NCBI GenBank assembly: GCA_018260445.1
Contig: JAGLBE010000013.1
Coordinates: 1-64,000 of the forward strand
DNA: 64,000 nucleotides
Direction of reading: 5' to 3'
Source of the DNA: Psychrobacter sp.
GTDB taxonomy: Bacteria; Pseudomonadota; Gammaproteobacteria; Pseudomonadales; Moraxellaceae
The notes beneath the pieces were generated by a model. It did no database searches. It had not been told where the DNA came from and saw only the letters and a program-made list of their open reading frames with translations. Shown one piece after another: positions 27,432 to 39,289 of the stretch. Made by a program: the position numbers and the translations under genes. How positions within the stretch are numbered: the first letter of the stretch is position 1; each line of letters begins with the position of its first letter.

Positions 27432-27920
27432 TTAGGTGCTGGCGCCACTACAGTGTTCTTGAATAAGTTTTTGCATATTGGCACGCTCTTGATCAATCTC
27501 TGCGCTGCTTAGGAACTGTCTGCCGCCCTTGTCATCGGGTTTATAAAGGCGACCGCCTATGTTTAAGTTAGCAAGGTTGTTGCGTAGGTTTTGACAGCGC
27601 TGGGCATTCTCTTTCTCTTTTTGTTCTTTCATTTGTGTCTCTAACTGCGCAATGCGTTGTTCTTCGGGGGTGGGCGGGGCTTTTTGAGTGGCGTCCGTTT
27701 TGCCAGCCATTGCGCCTGCATCCACTTGACGACCATCATTGCGCAGCTCAATCACCTCAACACCTTTACCCTCTTTTGGTGGGAACTGGGAGTATTTTAC
27801 CTCGCCAAAATCACCAATAGACTTATATACGGTAAGGGCTTCGGCAGGTGACAGCATAACGGCACCAGCCATCGCTATGGCGCCGATTTTAAAAAAAGAG
27901 TTTAAACCTGTTAAATTCAT
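27432..27920 (-). CDS. DUF4124 domain periplasmic protein
   Basis: 162 aa with an N-terminal signal peptide (hydrophobic residues about 11-25, likely cleavage after AEA at 28). The following segment VYKSIGDFGEVKYSQFPP fits DUF4124. A Glu/Lys/Gln-rich probable coiled coil (about 83-112) and a C-terminal part with two Cys follow. Function unknown. Convergent with nnrD, with no clear terminator between them. Confidence 0.75.
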   Translation of the reverse strand: MNLTGLNSFFKIGAIAMAGAVMLSPAEALTVYKSIGDFGEVKYSQFPPKEGKGVEVIELRNDGRQVDAGAMAGKTDATQKAPPTPEEQRIAQLETQMKEQKEKENAQRCQNLRNNLANLNIGGRLYKPDDKGGRQFLSSAEIDQERANMQKLIQEHCSGAST

Positions 27921-28186
27921 ACTATTAACCTGTAAAAGAGGGTTTAGACGCGTAAGACTTGTATGTTTTTATCCTAACGCCTTTTAAACCAATGATGCAA
28001 AATATTACTTATCTTAGCACAATTTGTTTTTAGGGAGTAATAAACATATTTTCATTACTTTTAAATAGCTTATTTGTTGCTTCGCAGCGCTATGCAGGGT
28101 TGTTTGCAACCGGCAGTGAAAACGATACTAACAATTACAGTCATAACAATTACAATCATAACAACCCGCTCACTGTGTTCATAACA

Positions 28187-28750
28187 TCAGTAACGTTTGA
28201 TACGCTTGTCTTTGCCAATGCTTTCTTGGTGTAACGGGAAATCGCTGTGCTGAAGGTAACTTTTGCGGTCTTCAAAGTAATGCTTTAAGGTGCGTTTTAC
28301 TGCCTCAAAGGCTATCTCGTCCCACGGGATATCGGCTTCTGCAAACAACGCACATTCTAAGCTTTCAACGCCCGTCCCAAACTTACCGTCCTTTAAATCG
28401 CTAAGATACAGCATGTAAATTTGGCCAATATCGGGTATGTCAAAAATACAGTATAAATGCGAGTTAACGGCGATGGCATCTGCCTCTTCAACGGTTTCGC
28501 GCGCAGCCCCTTGTACAATAGTCTCGCCAATCTCCATAAATCCTGCTGGCAACGTCCAATAGCCGTATCTTGGTTCAATCGCACGGCGGCATAGCAACAC
28601 GTTGTTATCCGCTACCACCAAAGCGCCGCAGATGATTTTAGGGTTTTCATAGTGAATATAAGCACAATTGGGGCACACCAGGCGTACTTTAGAATCGCCG
28701 TCGGGAATTTGCTGCAAAGCTTGATGTCCACATTGTAAGCAGTAGGCCAT
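28187..28750 (-). CDS. Zinc-ribbon Nudix hydrolase
   Basis: 187 aa. An N-terminal zinc ribbon (Cys4, Cys7, Cys26, Cys29) is followed by a Nudix domain with box GFMEIGETIVQGAARETVEE from Gly70. Gly70, Glu76, Arg84, Glu85, Glu88 and Glu89 of the box are present, but the usual final Gly is Asp91. Nudix enzymes hydrolyse nucleoside diphosphates linked to another group; NudC-type zinc ribbons suggest NADH or ADP-ribose-type substrates, but the NudC signature SQPWPFPxS is absent, so the substrate is unknown. An 8-bp repeat array lies upstream. Confidence 0.85.
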   Translation of the reverse strand: MAYCLQCGHQALQQIPDGDSKVRLVCPNCAYIHYENPKIICGALVVADNNVLLCRRAIEPRYGYWTLPAGFMEIGETIVQGAARETVEEADAIAVNSHLYCIFDIPDIGQIYMLYLSDLKDGKFGTGVESLECALFAEADIPWDEIAFEAVKRTLKHYFEDRKSYLQHSDFPLHQESIGKDKRIKRY

Positions 28751-28783
28751 AAGGTGTCCTTTTATTCAAAGAGTAAGTTGCGT

Positions 28784-28831
28784 TAGGCGTCTAGGCGTCT
28801 AGGCGTCTAGGCATCTAAGCGTCTAGGCATC
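28784..28831. repeat. 8-bp tandem repeats upstream of the Nudix gene
   Basis: Six contiguous copies of TAGGCGTC with point variants TAGGCATC and TAAGCGTC. The array lies 34-81 bases upstream of the divergent Nudix start, where a promoter would be expected. Confidence 0.9.
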
Positions 28832-28991
28832 TCAGTATTCAGTCTTAAGCGATTAAATTAAACCGTTAAGATTCGAATGTATAGTCCGTTTGGTTTATGC
28901 TATCGTTTAACCGCGACCATTAAAGCGGATTGCTTATGAAGATAGCATACTTGCGTAGAATGGTTTAGGCTAGCCTATAGATAGACCAAAA

Positions 28992-29021
28992 TTGTCGATA
29001 CGCGCTGGAGTAGAATATAAT
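28992..29021 (+). promoter_or_regulatory. Candidate promoter for the CoA pyrophosphatase gene
   Basis: TTGTCG (28992-28997) and TATAAT (29016-29021) with 18-bp spacing, in the 411-bp divergent gap 28751-29161. A short run of CCTAT repeats follows. Confidence 0.45.
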
Positions 29022-29161
29022 ATTGCCTATCCTATCCTATCTTATCATGGCATGTCATAAGCCGTTTTTTAGCAAGCATGAATATTCAATGACCAGTAAC
29101 CGATGATAACCTATCCATTGTTCGACCCCTTTAAGCATACGCATAAGAGAGAAAGCCTGCC

Positions 29162-29917
29162 ATGCCGTCGCGTTTATTTGATGAAGTAGCCGTTATGCTG
29201 CCCGCCGCTATCAAACAGCCCATCTTAAATACCCTTGCCATCAATGTGCAAGCCAAAATGCTTGAGACAGCGACGTTAATCCCAAACCCAGACTCAACCT
29301 CAAACCATGTCAACATCGTCAACGTCAACGCTCGCCAACATGACCTGGCCACTAGGCTGTTACAGTGTTTGTATCAAACGCCCAATGCCGATGCGGCGGT
29401 GTTAGTCGCTATCACCCATGAGCAACACCCCAAGCTGCTATTAACCAGACGAGCGAGTCACCTAAATTCGCATGCAGGCGAGGTATCGTTTGCGGGCGGC
29501 AAACATGATTTGGCAGACGGCAACAATGTGGTTACCGCATTGCGCGAAGCCTACGAGGAGACAGCGCTACCGCCAAACCGAGTGCACCTTATAGGCCAAC
29601 TGCCGACCCAAACCTCAAAGTCAGGTTTAAGCGTACGCCCTATCGTGGCATTGGTTGACCCTAAGGTTTGCTACGTTGCCGAAGTAGGAGAGATTGAGCG
29701 CATTTTTTGGGCAGATTTTGAGGCGCTCATTGAGTTGCCAACGGTAGATTATCACCAGGTTTATCGTCAGGGTGCGCAGACGATACACTATACCACGCCC
29801 AGTTGGATTGTTGATAACGAAACAGTTTGGGGACTGACAGGGCGGATTATAGCCAGCTTATTAGAGGTTGCTTTTGAGCGCCAAATCGAGTGGTATTATC
29901 GACCTACAATAACCTAA
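29162..29917 (+). CDS. nudL: CoA pyrophosphatase-type Nudix hydrolase
   Basis: 251 aa. The UPF0035 signature LLLTRRASHLNSHAGEVSFAGG directly before the Nudix box GGKHDLADGN...REAYEET places it with the NudL/CoAse group, which cleave CoA and its derivatives to 4'-phosphopantetheine and 3',5'-ADP. The ~75-residue N-terminal region is poorly conserved. Three 12-bp units near GCTTTGTTAACG follow the stop (29928-29963). Convergent with birA. Confidence 0.85.
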   Translation: MPSRLFDEVAVMLPAAIKQPILNTLAINVQAKMLETATLIPNPDSTSNHVNIVNVNARQHDLATRLLQCLYQTPNADAAVLVAITHEQHPKLLLTRRASHLNSHAGEVSFAGGKHDLADGNNVVTALREAYEETALPPNRVHLIGQLPTQTSKSGLSVRPIVALVDPKVCYVAEVGEIERIFWADFEALIELPTVDYHQVYRQGAQTIHYTTPSWIVDNETVWGLTGRIIASLLEVAFERQIEWYYRPTIT

Positions 29918-29991
29918 TCTCCTAATCGCTTTGTTAACGGCTTGGTTAACGGCTTTGTTGATATCAGTGCTAATAGCGTACGCTTTACTAC

Positions 29992-31062
29992 TTAAGCGGT
30001 AAGCACCAAAATCTTACCCGTATAAACACGCAGCGGCTGCAGGCTATCTTGTTGCAGGCGTAAACTGCCATCGCTGCCTATCCCTACGGCCAAGCCTACA
30101 AGTGTGTCAGCGTCGTCTGCGTCTTTTGTTACCCTATCTATCACGGTGCGTGCCTTGGCATCGGCTATTTGTTGAGTGCTCGATGACAAGCTATAACCCT
30201 CGTTATGGATGAGTTGGGATTCAATCATAACCCGCCGACCCGCCAGCACATCAACGCGCGCATAATCCCCCACAAATTGATGAATACTATAAGGGTGGCG
30301 ACAGCACGCCTTAAACTGGGTGATGGCACGCCCAATAGCGCCGCTGATGGGTAAGTACAAGTCCTCAGGTTTTAAGGTTGCCTTGGGTAGTTCGGCAGGC
30401 AAGTTGCTAATGTTGTGGCTAGGGCTATGGTGAGGTTGCTTAGAGGCGCAAGCGATAAGTTGGCTTAAGCTAACAGCATTATAATTCAAGGCCTCTTGTT
30501 TTGCCTTAGTCAATAGCGGCGCCTGCACCACGTTTAAGCCGACCCCCACCACCACGCCTGTCATTCGGGTGCCCACCCAGATAGGCTCAATCAAGATGCC
30601 TGCTAGTTTATTGAAGCGCAAGGTAGGTACCTTATTTATGGCAGTACTCTTAGCTTCTTCATAAAAACCCTTATCAAAACTCTCATAAAAACCGATATCA
30701 TTGGCCCATTTAATCCCAATGCTGGGTAAGCCCAGCTGGCGTAATTGACGGTTAATACCTTGAATAATGGGCAGGCGGGTTAGGTGATAGCCTATCATTA
30801 AAGACAACAAACCGGATAAGGGGACCTCTAAAGGATAGTATAAGGACAGATAGACATTGCCAGTAGGAGATTGCCACGTTCTACCATGTTGACCACGCCC
30901 TGCTGTTTGGGTGCTGGCCGTCAGCATATAAGGGCGATGGCTGTCTATAACCCCTGATTTAACAGCGGCTATCAGCTCGCTATTGGTAGAAGCACTGACG
31001 GCAACATGACGATGGGCAAGGTTGTGGCCAAGATGGTCAAAGTGGTCAAAAGTGGCGGGCAT
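29992..31062 (-). CDS. birA: Biotin-[acetyl-CoA-carboxylase] ligase, no DNA-binding domain
   Basis: Attaches biotin to the BCCP subunit of acetyl-CoA carboxylase. Catalytic-domain motifs: QTAGRGQHGRTWQSPTG (biotinyl-AMP loop), IKWANDIGF (KWPND-type) and LAGILIEPIWVG. The N-terminal winged-helix repressor domain of E. coli BirA is missing, so it is a monofunctional ligase. I chose ATG 31062 (AGG upstream; 356 aa); the frame is open to a TTG at 31143 within a GTCAATAA repeat. A ~35-residue insertion near KLAGIL and a ~40-residue insertion before the C-terminal SH3-like domain are unusual. Confidence 0.88.
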   Translation of the reverse strand: MPATFDHFDHLGHNLAHRHVAVSASTNSELIAAVKSGVIDSHRPYMLTASTQTAGRGQHGRTWQSPTGNVYLSLYYPLEVPLSGLLSLMIGYHLTRLPIIQGINRQLRQLGLPSIGIKWANDIGFYESFDKGFYEEAKSTAINKVPTLRFNKLAGILIEPIWVGTRMTGVVVGVGLNVVQAPLLTKAKQEALNYNAVSLSQLIACASKQPHHSPSHNISNLPAELPKATLKPEDLYLPISGAIGRAITQFKACCRHPYSIHQFVGDYARVDVLAGRRVMIESQLIHNEGYSLSSSTQQIADAKARTVIDRVTKDADDADTLVGLAVGIGSDGSLRLQQDSLQPLRVYTGKILVLTA

Positions 31063-31393
31063 AAGCGAACCTGTAGGGATTGACCGTGATGCAAAGACAG
31101 TTAATTTAATCGGTAGTCGATAACTAATGGTCAATAAGGTCAATAAATAGTTAGGTCAATAAGTCAATAAATAGTACACACAATAGATAAAGATTGACAT
31201 CAAATTGTCGCATTAACCCATTTTAGAATAAGATTTGTTTGCAGGAAGTTGTCAGGTGACCTATGTCATGATGCCCTTTTTTATCCCGGCGATTAAAGAT
31301 AACTATTACGCCTAAACTACGCTAAAATATAGCGCAAATATCTATGCTCATCCTTATCCATAGCGACCCAGCTACCTTTGCCTTGCGAGCCTC

Positions 31394-34300
31394 ATGCGTC
31401 TAAAATCTCTTAAACTGTCCGGCTTTAAATCGTTTGCCAATCCTACTACGTTTACGTTTCGCCATGACGTTACTGCCATTGTGGGGCCAAACGGCTGCGG
31501 TAAATCTAATGTGATTGATGCCATTCGCTGGGTATTGGGAGAATCCTCGGCCAAGCAGTTGCGGGGAGGTGCCATGAGCGATGTGATTTTTGCAGGCACG
31601 CAAAACAAAGCGGCCAAAAGCCTCGCCAGCGTCGAGCTCACCTTTGAGCATACCCAAAACGAGCAGACCGGTATTCGCCACGAGCTTAATTTATATCATG
31701 AATTGGCAGTACGGCGGCAGGTCAATGCAGAGGGCAAGTCCGATTATTTTATCAATGGGTCCCGTTGTCGCCGCCGTGATGTGGTCGATGTCTTTTTGGG
31801 CACCGGGCTTGGGCCACGCAGTTATGCGGTGATTCAGCAGGGGATGATTGGGCGTATTGTCGATTCAAACCCAATGCAATTACGGGAGTTTATTGAAGAG
31901 GCGGCAGGGGTGTCGCGCTATCAAGCAAGGCGAGAGGAAACCCAAAAAAAGCTGCTCAAAACGCAAGAAAACCTTGAGCGTCTCGATGATATTAAAGCAG
32001 AGCTGGTGCGCCAATCTCAAAAGCTGATAAAACAAGCCGACAGTGCCCGCAGCTACCTTAACTTACAAGAGGCGCTACAGCGTAGCAAAGAGCAGATAAC
32101 AGTCATTGAGTTACAACAGGCCAAAGCGGCCGAAATGCAGTACAAACAACAGCAGCAAGACTATGCTGCTAAAGTAGACGCATTGCAACTTGCCAAAAGT
32201 GAGGCGAGCCAAAAACTGGTTAAGCTGAGCAAACAGTTGGCAGAGGAGCAATGGCTAAAAGAGTCGGCCCAAGACCAGCTGCATCAGCACGATATGAGCC
32301 GCCAGCAACAGCAGCACGATATCAGCACCCTTGAGGCCAGCTTGAACCAGGTCGAGGAGAGACGCCAAGGCAACGTCAAGCGTCAAAGCCAAATCATGAG
32401 CGATATTGCCAAGCTAGAAGGTGAAGCGGCGACGGATGCCACCAGCATCGCCGCATTAACCCCCCAGTTGCAGGATTTGCAATTACAGCGCGAACAAAGT
32501 GCGGCAAGGCTGGCACCAATGCAAGCGGCATGGGAGGTAAACCGTCAAGAGATTGCTCAGTTACAAGTGCGGCTAAAAGACCTTGAGCAACAATTGGCGC
32601 TTATAGAGCAAGCACAACAGCAGCGTCAACAGCAACTCACTAAATGGCAAATTAGGGATAACGCTTGGCAGATTGAGGCCGCTGAGTGGCAATGGGACGC
32701 AGCTGGGGATGAGGAGCCAAATAAGGCGGCGTCGCTATTAACGCTGAACAATCCCACCTTTGATACGAGTCATACAAAGAAGGCCAGCATCGAGACCGCT
32801 ACGGCAAACAGCCTAGCCACAGTGACGGCAGATTTGGCCAGTGTCAGCCGTCAACGTGACGCTATTTTGGATAGGCTGGACGAGGTGCAGCCGCAGCTTA
32901 CCCAATTAAGCCAAGCGTTAGCGTCGCAGCAAACCACTCAGGCTGATTTAGACAAGCAACACGCCAGTTTGTTGGCAGAATACAATACGCTGCACGCTAT
33001 TGTGCACCGTACCCCCACGGTGCAAACCACCGCTTATGCCGACACAAGCACAGATACAGATGCGTTCGTCAATAATATGGCGCAGCGATTGGCACAGCTA
33101 CCGACCCTAGCCGATACCATTCAGCTCAGCGAGCAAGGCCAGGCGTATGCCGAAGTGTTAGACCGTTGGTTGGCGTTTTGGCTTGCCTGCCGTATTGCCG
33201 ATAATACAGGCAAACAAAACCTACCAAACGCAGCAGCACAAGTCACTGATACGACTACGGCTACTCAGACAAAGCTATCTTGGCTGGCAAGGATGATAGA
33301 GAGTGTATTGACTGACGCCAATAACGAGGCCGCCAATTCGACCAATACCGCCAATGCGACTCAAACGGCTGACAGCGTTTTTTTTAGCACGACCGCTATT
33401 CGCCCAGTTAACCCAATGCCTACCAACACTTTGGGGGCATCAAACCCTGCCGTACTTATCCCATTAGCCCCATTAATCGCCAAGCCAAGGTTGGCTATTT
33501 TTGCGCAGTGTTATTTATATGTCGCCCGTGAAATCGATAATAAGGATAATAAGGATAATAAGGATAATGAAGACAGTGACACGCAGCGGTTAACAGCAGA
33601 GGTCACTGCTATGTTGGATACATTACAACAAGGCGCAATGATACTTACCACCTCAGGCTGGCTCATCAGCAAATTGGGCATGGTGCATGTCAGCAAATTT
33701 GGGGCAGCGGCGCAAAACGAGTCCTTTTTAGCCATCCGTTTACAGCAACAACAGCGGCTAGATACGCTCGAAACCTTGTTAAACAAGGTCGAGGCGCAGC
33801 TTGAGACCTTAACTGTCGCTATCAACGTACAACGCGCGCAGCACGAGCATCACGCCATAGCGCAGCAAGAAGCATCGGCACAATTGGACGCCTTGCTCCA
33901 CCGCCAACATGCGCTAAAACAGCAACACAGCGCGCTGACCACCAAGCTTTTGCAGCAGCAAAAAGAGCAAGCCCGTCTTATTGCTTTAAAACAGCAACTG
34001 GTGGATGAGCAGCACGAGATAACCCAGGCCCTACAAGACTTAGCCGTGCAAAAACAGCAAGCGCAAGCCCAGCACGGCGCCTGGCTACCCAAGCTTAACG
34101 CCGCCGAGGCTACCCAAACCACCCTTGAGCAGGCACGCCAAGCAGTTGACCAGCAGCAGCGCCAAGATAATGATGCCTATGCTGCGCTGCAACTTGAACT
34201 CAACCGTGCGCAGCTGGCCAATAAGCATCGCTTAGAGCAACTAAGCAGCCTACAAACCGAGCTGGCACGGCTGCAAGCGCAGCAAGCGACATGGGCTGCC

Positions 34301-35404
34301 CAAAGCGCAAAGGCGCAGCAATCATTGCCTAAGCTGCAAGCGAGCAAAGCCCAGTTGGATGCGGCGTGCGCTATGCAAACAGCCGTTTTAGCAGAGCGAC
34401 AAGCGGTGATTAACGGCTTGCAACGTGATATCAAGCAGCGGCAAGAGGGGCAACAGGACACAGAAACGCAGCTGCAAGCCTTGCAAGTGGCACTGGCCGA
34501 CGCGAGCACCCAAGTGGCGATTGCCAGCGAGCGTATTTTGGAGGCACGGGCGCGGTTGCAGGCGTTACAGACGTCAAGCGTGGCGTCCGGCCAAGGGCAA
34601 CAGCAGGGCGGCGTCAGTGCGGATGCGGTGTTGGCCGATATTATCGCCCATGGCAGCTCGCTTGCGCCCGAAAAAGCATTAGCCAAATTGCAGCAGCTAC
34701 AACAAAAAGAGCAGCAACTCACCCGTGAGTTACAAACCATCGGCCCCGTTAATTTAGCCGCTGCGGCCGAGCTTGCTGCCATCAATGAGCGCCTGCAACC
34801 CTTAGAGCAGCAAATTGAGGACATTCGTGCCAGTATGCAAAAACTGGTGGATGCCATCACAGAAATTGATGCAAAAACCAAGATATTATTTTTACAAACC
34901 CTAGACGCCGTCAATGCGTCGCTAACCGAATTATTCACCAAGGTATTTGGCGGCGGGCAGGCCAGTTTGACTTTGGTGCAGGATGCGAGCACCGCTCAAG
35001 CTATGCGACATACGCCAAATACACCAAGCGAGCAGTGGCGTGCGGGGCTTGAGCTCATGGCACAGCCCAAAGGTAAAAAGAACAGCCGTTTGGCAGTGTT
35101 ATCGGGCGGCGAGAAAACATTGACTGCGTTAAGTTTGATATTTGCCATTTTTAAGCAGCATCCCGCCCCATTTTGCGTACTCGATGAGGTGGATGCGCCG
35201 TTAGATGACGCCAATGTTAGCCGCTTTACCAATTTGATTAAGGATCTGGCGCAGGACGTGCAATTTATCTTTATCAGCCACAACAAACTGGCGATGCAAA
35301 TTGCCGATGAATTAAAGGGTATCACCATGCCGCAAGCGGGTGTCTCCTCTTTGGTCAGTGTCAGTTTAGAAGAAGCGGCGCAGTATGTGGATGCGTCCGA
35401 CTAG
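31394..35404 (+). CDS. smc: Chromosome partition protein SMC
   Basis: Structural maintenance of chromosomes ATPase. 1336 aa: Walker A GPNGCGKSN at 31-39, two long Gln/Ala-rich coiled coils, a hinge at about 530-800, ABC signature LSGGEKTLTALSL near 1237 and Walker B VLDEVDAPLDD near 1262. It is longer than the usual ~1150-1190 aa; extra length lies in the hinge, including a DNK repeat encoded by 9-bp units at 33536-33571 and a Thr/Asn-rich stretch. No strong ribosome-binding site is seen. First gene of smc-zipA-ligA. Confidence 0.94.
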   Translation: MRLKSLKLSGFKSFANPTTFTFRHDVTAIVGPNGCGKSNVIDAIRWVLGESSAKQLRGGAMSDVIFAGTQNKAAKSLASVELTFEHTQNEQTGIRHELNLYHELAVRRQVNAEGKSDYFINGSRCRRRDVVDVFLGTGLGPRSYAVIQQGMIGRIVDSNPMQLREFIEEAAGVSRYQARREETQKKLLKTQENLERLDDIKAELVRQSQKLIKQADSARSYLNLQEALQRSKEQITVIELQQAKAAEMQYKQQQQDYAAKVDALQLAKSEASQKLVKLSKQLAEEQWLKESAQDQLHQHDMSRQQQQHDISTLEASLNQVEERRQGNVKRQSQIMSDIAKLEGEAATDATSIAALTPQLQDLQLQREQSAARLAPMQAAWEVNRQEIAQLQVRLKDLEQQLALIEQAQQQRQQQLTKWQIRDNAWQIEAAEWQWDAAGDEEPNKAASLLTLNNPTFDTSHTKKASIETATANSLATVTADLASVSRQRDAILDRLDEVQPQLTQLSQALASQQTTQADLDKQHASLLAEYNTLHAIVHRTPTVQTTAYADTSTDTDAFVNNMAQRLAQLPTLADTIQLSEQGQAYAEVLDRWLAFWLACRIADNTGKQNLPNAAAQVTDTTTATQTKLSWLARMIESVLTDANNEAANSTNTANATQTADSVFFSTTAIRPVNPMPTNTLGASNPAVLIPLAPLIAKPRLAIFAQCYLYVAREIDNKDNKDNKDNEDSDTQRLTAEVTAMLDTLQQGAMILTTSGWLISKLGMVHVSKFGAAAQNESFLAIRLQQQQRLDTLETLLNKVEAQLETLTVAINVQRAQHEHHAIAQQEASAQLDALLHRQHALKQQHSALTTKLLQQQKEQARLIALKQQLVDEQHEITQALQDLAVQKQQAQAQHGAWLPKLNAAEATQTTLEQARQAVDQQQRQDNDAYAALQLELNRAQLANKHRLEQLSSLQTELARLQAQQATWAAQSAKAQQSLPKLQASKAQLDAACAMQTAVLAERQAVINGLQRDIKQRQEGQQDTETQLQALQVALADASTQVAIASERILEARARLQALQTSSVASGQGQQQGGVSADAVLADIIAHGSSLAPEKALAKLQQLQQKEQQLTRELQTIGPVNLAAAAELAAINERLQPLEQQIEDIRASMQKLVDAITEIDAKTKILFLQTLDAVNASLTELFTKVFGGGQASLTLVQDASTAQAMRHTPNTPSEQWRAGLELMAQPKGKKNSRLAVLSGGEKTLTALSLIFAIFKQHPAPFCVLDEVDAPLDDANVSRFTNLIKDLAQDVQFIFISHNKLAMQIADELKGITMPQAGVSSLVSVSLEEAAQYVDASD
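33536..33571. repeat. 9-bp repeats inside smc
   Basis: Three perfect copies of gataataag and one variant encode (DNK)3-DNE in the hinge region. The in-frame period keeps the gene open. Confidence 0.9.
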
Positions 35405-35420
35405 CGCATAGTGGCGAAAA

Positions 35421-35456
35421 GCGAGATTGGCGATGTTGGCGAGATTGGCGATGTTG
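35421..35456. repeat. 18-bp direct duplication after smc
   Basis: Two perfect copies of gcgagattggcgatgttg, 17 bases after the smc stop, in the smc-zipA gap. Confidence 0.85.
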
Positions 35457-35625
35457 AGCGACAGACTTAGCGATAATCATCAAGAAGCATGAAGACATTA
35501 AAAATCAAGAATATGAGGCAGCGCATAAAATTTATGAAGTTAAGCCTGCATACAGATGACGAATAGCGGTTAACCATGCTAGACTAAAGCCGTTGACCAT
35601 ATTTTAATTTTAGGACGTGCTGACC

Positions 35626-36663
35626 ATGACCACCATACAATATATTTTACTCATCTTTGCCGTTGTCAGTATGGTAGTGGGTATCATAATGATTGTTCGT
35701 AGTATCCGTAAGCGCAAAAACAGTCAGCATGCTCAGCCGGTAAATTATGATAAAAATGGGATACCTATTATCCCTCGTCATGAACGGAATATCGTGGAGC
35801 CGCCCGATTTGGACGACCCTATAGCGGGTGAAACCACGATTGTGCCAAAGCGCAGTTATGTAGAGCCTATTATAGTAGAGGCGGGTTCAGCGGAGGCGGG
35901 TTCAGCGCATGACAGCCACGCGCAGGCGCGTTATGCCAAGACGCTTTATGGCGATGATGACGCTAACAGTGATAGCGTGGTGATTTCGACCGCGCCAAAA
36001 CAGAAGGCTTACGCGGGCGACCATCACGACAGCCAGCACCAGCCTATGGGGCGTACCCAGCGTCAGGTGAGTATTGATGACGACGAGGATTCATTTTCCA
36101 GCCTCGCCTCTGCCACCGAAAACTTAATGCCGGTTATTGAGACAGCGCAAGAACCTGCGTTTGAAGACAACAGTCCGCTGCTTGATCAGCATTTATTAGC
36201 GACAGCCGATGCCAACCAAAATAGCCCGTTAAACCATGCCGAACTCAACGTCAATATCACCCTAATACCGCATAATCCGACGGATACGATTGAGGGCACT
36301 ACCGTGTTGTCTATCGTTGAGCAATATGGCCTGCGCTATGGGGCGATGAATATGTTCCATCGTTACGAGAACAAAGATGGCACTGGTATTTTGTGGTTTA
36401 GTATGATGGGTATTACCGAGGAGGGGATTACTCCTTTTGACTTGAATGATTTGCCAACGGCACAATTAAATGGTTTTATCATGTTTTTATCCTTGCCTCA
36501 TCCCAAAGCGTTGCAGGGCTTTGATAGTATGATGAGCATAGTTGGGCTGATTGCCAATCAACTTGACATGCGGGTGCTGGACGAAAACAACGATATCCTA
36601 ACCCGTGAGCGCAAGCAACAATTGCGCACCCAAGTGCAAGAATATCAGCTCTCGCACCGTTAA
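35626..36663 (+). CDS. zipA: Cell division protein ZipA
   Basis: Inner-membrane anchor that binds the FtsZ C-terminus. One N-terminal membrane segment (IQYILLIFAVVSMVVGIIMIV), a charged then low-complexity linker, and a C-terminal ZipA domain from about residue 205 (NVNITLIP, YGLRYGAMNMFHRYENKDGTG, LPHPKALQGFDSMM). ATG 35626 is preferred over GTG 35617 because AGGA at 35612 suits it; product 345 aa. It lies between smc and ligA, the usual order in Pseudomonas relatives. Confidence 0.9.
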   Translation: MTTIQYILLIFAVVSMVVGIIMIVRSIRKRKNSQHAQPVNYDKNGIPIIPRHERNIVEPPDLDDPIAGETTIVPKRSYVEPIIVEAGSAEAGSAHDSHAQARYAKTLYGDDDANSDSVVISTAPKQKAYAGDHHDSQHQPMGRTQRQVSIDDDEDSFSSLASATENLMPVIETAQEPAFEDNSPLLDQHLLATADANQNSPLNHAELNVNITLIPHNPTDTIEGTTVLSIVEQYGLRYGAMNMFHRYENKDGTGILWFSMMGITEEGITPFDLNDLPTAQLNGFIMFLSLPHPKALQGFDSMMSIVGLIANQLDMRVLDENNDILTRERKQQLRTQVQEYQLSHR

Positions 36664-36744
36664 GATGTATCTATACTTATTTATGCGTATCTATGTTAAA
36701 CCTGGTTAATCCTGCGTTAATCCTAAGCTAATCCTGCACTTTAT

Positions 36745-36776
36745 AACCGCCTAACATGGTTGTCAGGCGGTTTTTT
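36745..36776 (+). terminator. Terminator after zipA
   Basis: AACCGCCTAACA (36745-36756) pairs with TGTCAGGCGGTT (36761-36772) with one mismatch and a TGGT loop, and runs into six T: an intrinsic terminator, so ligA needs its own promoter. Confidence 0.88.
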
Positions 36777-36857
36777 AAGGCCTTATCGAATCGTTTAAAA
36801 AGGGTAACAATGTTGTGAGGCGTCCTGTCAAGACGTTTTATAGTGGCAGGTTAATAA

Positions 36858-38987
<2,130 letters not shown>

Positions 38988-39289
38988 CGGAGGTTTGCTG
39001 TTAATCTTAACCCTAACCCTAACCCTATCAACCGCCCCAAAACATCTTAAAATTGAGTGTGCAAGGCAGGGCAATAAAGGCAGCGAGTCGTCCTGTAAAA
39101 AAATGTAAAATCATAGTTTATGCCTATTGCGGGCAGCCGTACTTCCTATACTATATTTAAGGGCAATAGCTAGGCACGATGTTTAAGCGCAATTTTTAAG
39201 CGCAATGCAGCAATAACCCTACGCTACCCGAATAGCCCTTATCTATAATAGCCCTTATCTTATTATTAAAACCAATTTGGAGAATGTTG

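Noticed and set aside
31063-31143. BirA N-terminal extension as a remnant DNA-binding domain
   Set aside because: Only 27 residues with no helix-turn-helix pattern and partly encoded by GTCAATAA repeats.
34177-34992. 271-codon antisense open frame in smc
   Set aside because: Cys/Ser/Ala-rich product typical of the antisense of Gln/Ala-rich coiled-coil codons; no start signal.
39009-39026. Three AACCCT units resembling a eukaryotic telomere repeat
   Set aside because: Only three copies, just after ligA in a bacterial chromosome; fits the general pattern of short duplications near gene ends.
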